64,000 nucleotides of DNA from Yamagishiella unicocca (Eukaryota > Chlorophyta > Chlorophyceae > Chlamydomonadales > Volvocaceae): positions 372,001-436,000 of the forward strand of contig BDSL01000060.1 in the NCBI GenBank assembly GCA_003116995.1, given 5' to 3'. Below the pieces are notes generated by a model. It searched no databases, was not told the DNA's origin, and saw nothing but the letters and a program-made list of their open reading frames with translations. Positions 61,601 to 64,000 of this stretch are shown here, one piece after another (positions within the stretch are counted from its first letter, which is position 1; each line of letters starts with the position of its first letter). The translations under genes and the position numbers were made by a program.

Positions 61601-64000
61601 GCAGGGTTAGCCGCAGGCGCCAAGGCAGGGTAGGGAGGGGGCTGAAGGAGGGGGCTGATGGCGCTAATAGCACGGCAGCAGCAGCCCTTAGCGGTGCGCT
61701 ACATACAACAGGGGCGGGCGGCAGCGCCCCTGTGGGCGGCCGGCAGCGGCGCCGCCGCCGTGGCGCAGGGCGGCATGTGTCATGTGTTTTGTTGCGGCAT
61801 GGGTTCTTCCGTCCGAGGCAGGGTGGCTACCCGCGAGCCAGCGTCAAGCTCGGCTCGACATGTAAAACTAGCAAAGCAGATTGGCAAGCATCGACCCTTC
61901 AGGTAGACTGGGGGCTTTCGTTGCGGCACGGGCCGTATGTTTTGTGGCGTGTGTCTTGTGGCGAACGGGCAGTGTGTTTGGTTGCGGCACGCGGCCCCCG
62001 CCGGCCACGCACCTCCTTGGTGCACCGCACCGCCACATACTGCAGCGTCCACTTGAGAACCCGCAGGTCGATGTCGTACAGCACCTGTCGTACAGCGGTG
62101 CGGCGCGGTCGAGCGTGAGGGCCGGGTAAGTGGACAGCGGAAGGATAGGGGGGGGGCGGCGGGAGGTACCACCGGCGGCAGCAGGCCGTGAGCCAACGGC
62201 ACTGGCCCTCTCCAGCGCAGCCCTTTACGAAGGGAGCCCGCCAGCAACCGCCTTCAACCGCCAGCAACTGCCAGCGCCCGCCAGCGCGTCGTCCCCCACC
62301 TCCCCCCACCGCCGCGTGGAGCTCCTCGACTCGGCGGCAGCGGAACACGTCGAACCATGACGCGGTATCCGTCTCCTGAACCCCTCCGGCTCGCACCTCG
62401 ACCCGTCCTCCTCCGTCGGTCCACCGGTGGTCCCCACCAGTCCCCCCCAGTTGCGGCCACCACGGTCCTATCCACGGTCCTATACTCTCCTAATATGGTC
62501 CTACCTTTCCTCTTTTTACTGACACGTTCCCATCGGATTACCCTACTCGCCTGCAGCATGTAGATCGCCAGTATGTGCATTGGCGTGCTGGTGGTGAGCC
62601 GCAGCACGTCTGGGCCCGAGGCGGTGGCCAGCCGGGCGATCATGGAGGCCTCCTCGGGCGTCAGGGTCTCCTCGTGCTTCAGCGGACCGCCCAGCTTGTC
62701 CATGGCGCCCACGGCCCACGTTAGGGCCTGCGTACGAAGCGTACGGCGGTACGACAGTGCGTTTCCATGGGGGGTCGCTTTTGTGGGGGCGGGGGGGCCG
62801 TGTTGCGACGTGGCAGGGGAGCACATGGCGGCGTTGGTCACAGGCGGTTGGGTACGGCGATAGCGGGGCGGCTGCGCCAGGCGTGGAGGGCCGCCACGGG
62901 TGCGAGACGTAAGGCCGGGCGTGAATGCCTGACACACCACCTTCACCGCCCTGGGTTTGTCGGCCGTGGGTTCCCAGTCATCACCAACCAAACCCTGGGA
63001 TCCCTGGCTTATCATGTATTGTGTCCGCATCGCTCCGTCCGGCTTGCCCTCTGCTCCATAAAGCTGTCCGAGCGTTTTTCGTAAAGGGTTCCGAAACGAC
63101 GAGCCCCTCGCCGACCGCACCTGGCCCTGCATCTCTTCGGCCATGGCGCTCATGGGCTCGGTCTCACCAGCAGGACCACCCATACCGGAAATGATCAGCA
63201 GCGACAGGCAGTTGAAGGTCACCCTGTGGTTGGCCGTTGGGCAGACCGAAGCCGTTAGATTACCGTTATGCGGTTGTGCAGCGACTCCTCAGCACACTTC
63301 AGCGCGCTAGTGGCAAGCCCACAACGACTCTCCAGCCCCGACTGGGCCACTGGTCGTGCTAGCTTATGCGGTGTGTGCATCACGCGTGTCCGGCGGACGA
63401 AAGGCAGTGCCGCGGTCGCCGGGCCGCTACGCCCCGAAACCATGTAACCGCCACGAGATGCACCACATCCTGTCGCAAACGCACCGCAGAGCATATCGCG
63501 CGGGGCTGTCGTCTGCCTGTACACGCCGCCCGCCCGCGTCGACGTACGGCATGTGCTGCTGGATAAGCTTAAACAGGTCGTTTAAGTGGCTTGCCAGGTC
63601 CGGATTGATGACAACATGGCCCTGCGTCGGACAGGGCAACAGTTGTAACTGCCGGTCCCTGGCCGGTACGTCCGTGCGTTGTGAATGAAGGGCAGGGTAG
63701 GGTCTTCCAGGGCGCTTTGGCGGACTGCACGGGAGAAGTCCGCGTCAGGGAGTACAATCCATAATGTATGGGAAGTTAAATGTATATACGGAGCTCAGAT
63801 CGCTACGAATGCTTTAGGCGTCCAGTTGGTGCTGAGACGTACCTGGCCCTCGTAAAATGACTTCGCAAAAAGGGCCAGTCCGTTGTACGCACACTCCTTG
63901 TCCCATTTGCCTGCCGCGATCGGGCTAAGCAGCTCCTGCGTTCAGGCATTTCGAAAGGCGCAACCATGTAACCGTGCGTAACCGCTGGGCAGCAAATGGG
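58692..64000 (-). CDS. MYND zinc-finger protein, multi-exon, 5' end beyond the window
   Basis: MYND fingers bind two zinc ions and usually mediate protein contacts. The finger is split by an intron: CAGCEKLFHK in exon 59523-59760 and MACARCRQAWYCSRECQ plus HWKAGHKAQC in the last exon 58692-58853. Together they give the full C-C-C-C-C-C-H-C set. Other exons with visible splice sites: 59906-60007, 60525-60638, 61309-61497 (Ala-rich, TPR-like helices), 62013-62084, about 62311-62375, 62551-62727, 63186-63223, 63264 to about 63312, 63525 to about 63700, and more toward the edge (NARTY region near 63690). The exon at 62551 is followed by GCGAGT, a possible GC donor. Upstream exons look helical but belong to no family I can name. 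The protein ends in an acidic GEEDDD tail. Stop at 58692. The start is not in the window. Confidence 0.8.
58985..59140. repeat. 17-bp minisatellite GGGCCTTGGGCAACAAC, about 9 copies
   Basis: Tandem 17-bp units with few changes in the last intron of the MYND gene, about 130 bp upstream (gene sense) of the last exon. Confidence 0.93.
60091..60185. repeat. Intron-border motif I, long copy in MYND intron
   Basis: About 90 bp beginning TAAAGACCGGTAACACGACA is clearly related to 6574-6660 and 12604-12705 in PA200 introns. On the gene strand it lies 80-170 bp before the acceptor of exon 59906-60007, separated by a C-rich run. Confidence 0.75.
60437..60515. repeat. Intron-border motif II, long copy in MYND intron
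   Basis: About 80 bp nearly the same as 16679-16760 in the PA200 gene (CTCAAAACGTCTGTTCTAAA and the block after it). It starts just past the donor of exon 60525-60638, after a G run on the gene strand. A partial second copy is at 60338-60360. Confidence 0.8.
60740..60960. repeat. 15-bp minisatellite ACTGGCACTAACTGA, about 15 copies
   Basis: Near-perfect 15-bp units in the intron upstream (gene sense) of exon 60525-60638 of the MYND gene; the last two carry ACTAA instead of ACTGA. On the gene strand the unit reads TCAGTTAGTGCCAGT, offering a CAG every 15 bp ahead of the true acceptor at 60639. Confidence 0.95.

Overview
The window looks like nuclear DNA of a volvocine green alga (Volvox or Chlamydomonas relatives). 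Reasons: GC-rich spliced genes with G/C-run and minisatellite-filled introns, Ala/Gly/Gln homopolymers in coding exons, two RWP-RK transcription-factor genes, a chromodomain Ty3/gypsy element, and a transposon with CCCTA ends. No prokaryotic features are seen. I cannot name the species.

Layout. (1) 1-18.1 kb, minus strand: one large gene of about 28 exons for the proteasome activator PA200/Blm10. Its stop is at 298 and its start at 18141. Its introns hold minisatellites and three shared intron-border motifs. (2) 18.1-21.5 kb: no convincing gene. (3) 21,498-28,324, minus strand: a complete Ty3/gypsy retrotransposon with 182-bp LTRs that look identical and a 5-bp target duplication. Its pol is broken by a 593-bp tandem duplication. 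(4) 28.3-45 kb: gene-poor DNA with two RWP-RK genes in the same orientation (32.0-33.8 and 41.6-43.1 kb), LINE 3' ends and a tRNA-type SINE. (5) 45,056-53,704: an 8.65-kb transposon with perfect 28-bp inverted ends beginning CCCTA and a 3-bp target duplication (AAG). It carries a 112-bp satellite on the left, an 80-84-bp satellite on the right, a tyrosine-recombinase ORF, an acidic ORF split by a LINE, and a small multi-exon gene. (6) 53.7-58.7 kb: repeats, a LINE tail, a broken LINE reverse transcriptase and a truncated SINE. (7) 58.7 kb to the right edge, minus strand: a multi-exon MYND zinc-finger gene whose 5' end lies outside the window.

Reading together: two conserved, intron-rich genes flank about 40 kb of transposon-rich DNA holding two RWP-RK paralogues. 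The most unusual signals are: (a) the CCCTA element, which shows a tyrosine recombinase but no DDE transposase and shares a palindromic core between its two satellites; (b) related, partly inverted sequence motifs at intron borders of two unlinked genes, suggestive of introner-like elements; and (c) minisatellites that begin exactly at gene signals, namely a splice donor repeated 16 times and two stop codons. Splice sites were placed by eye from GT/AG position, reading phase and family similarity. Exons given with 'about' are approximate.
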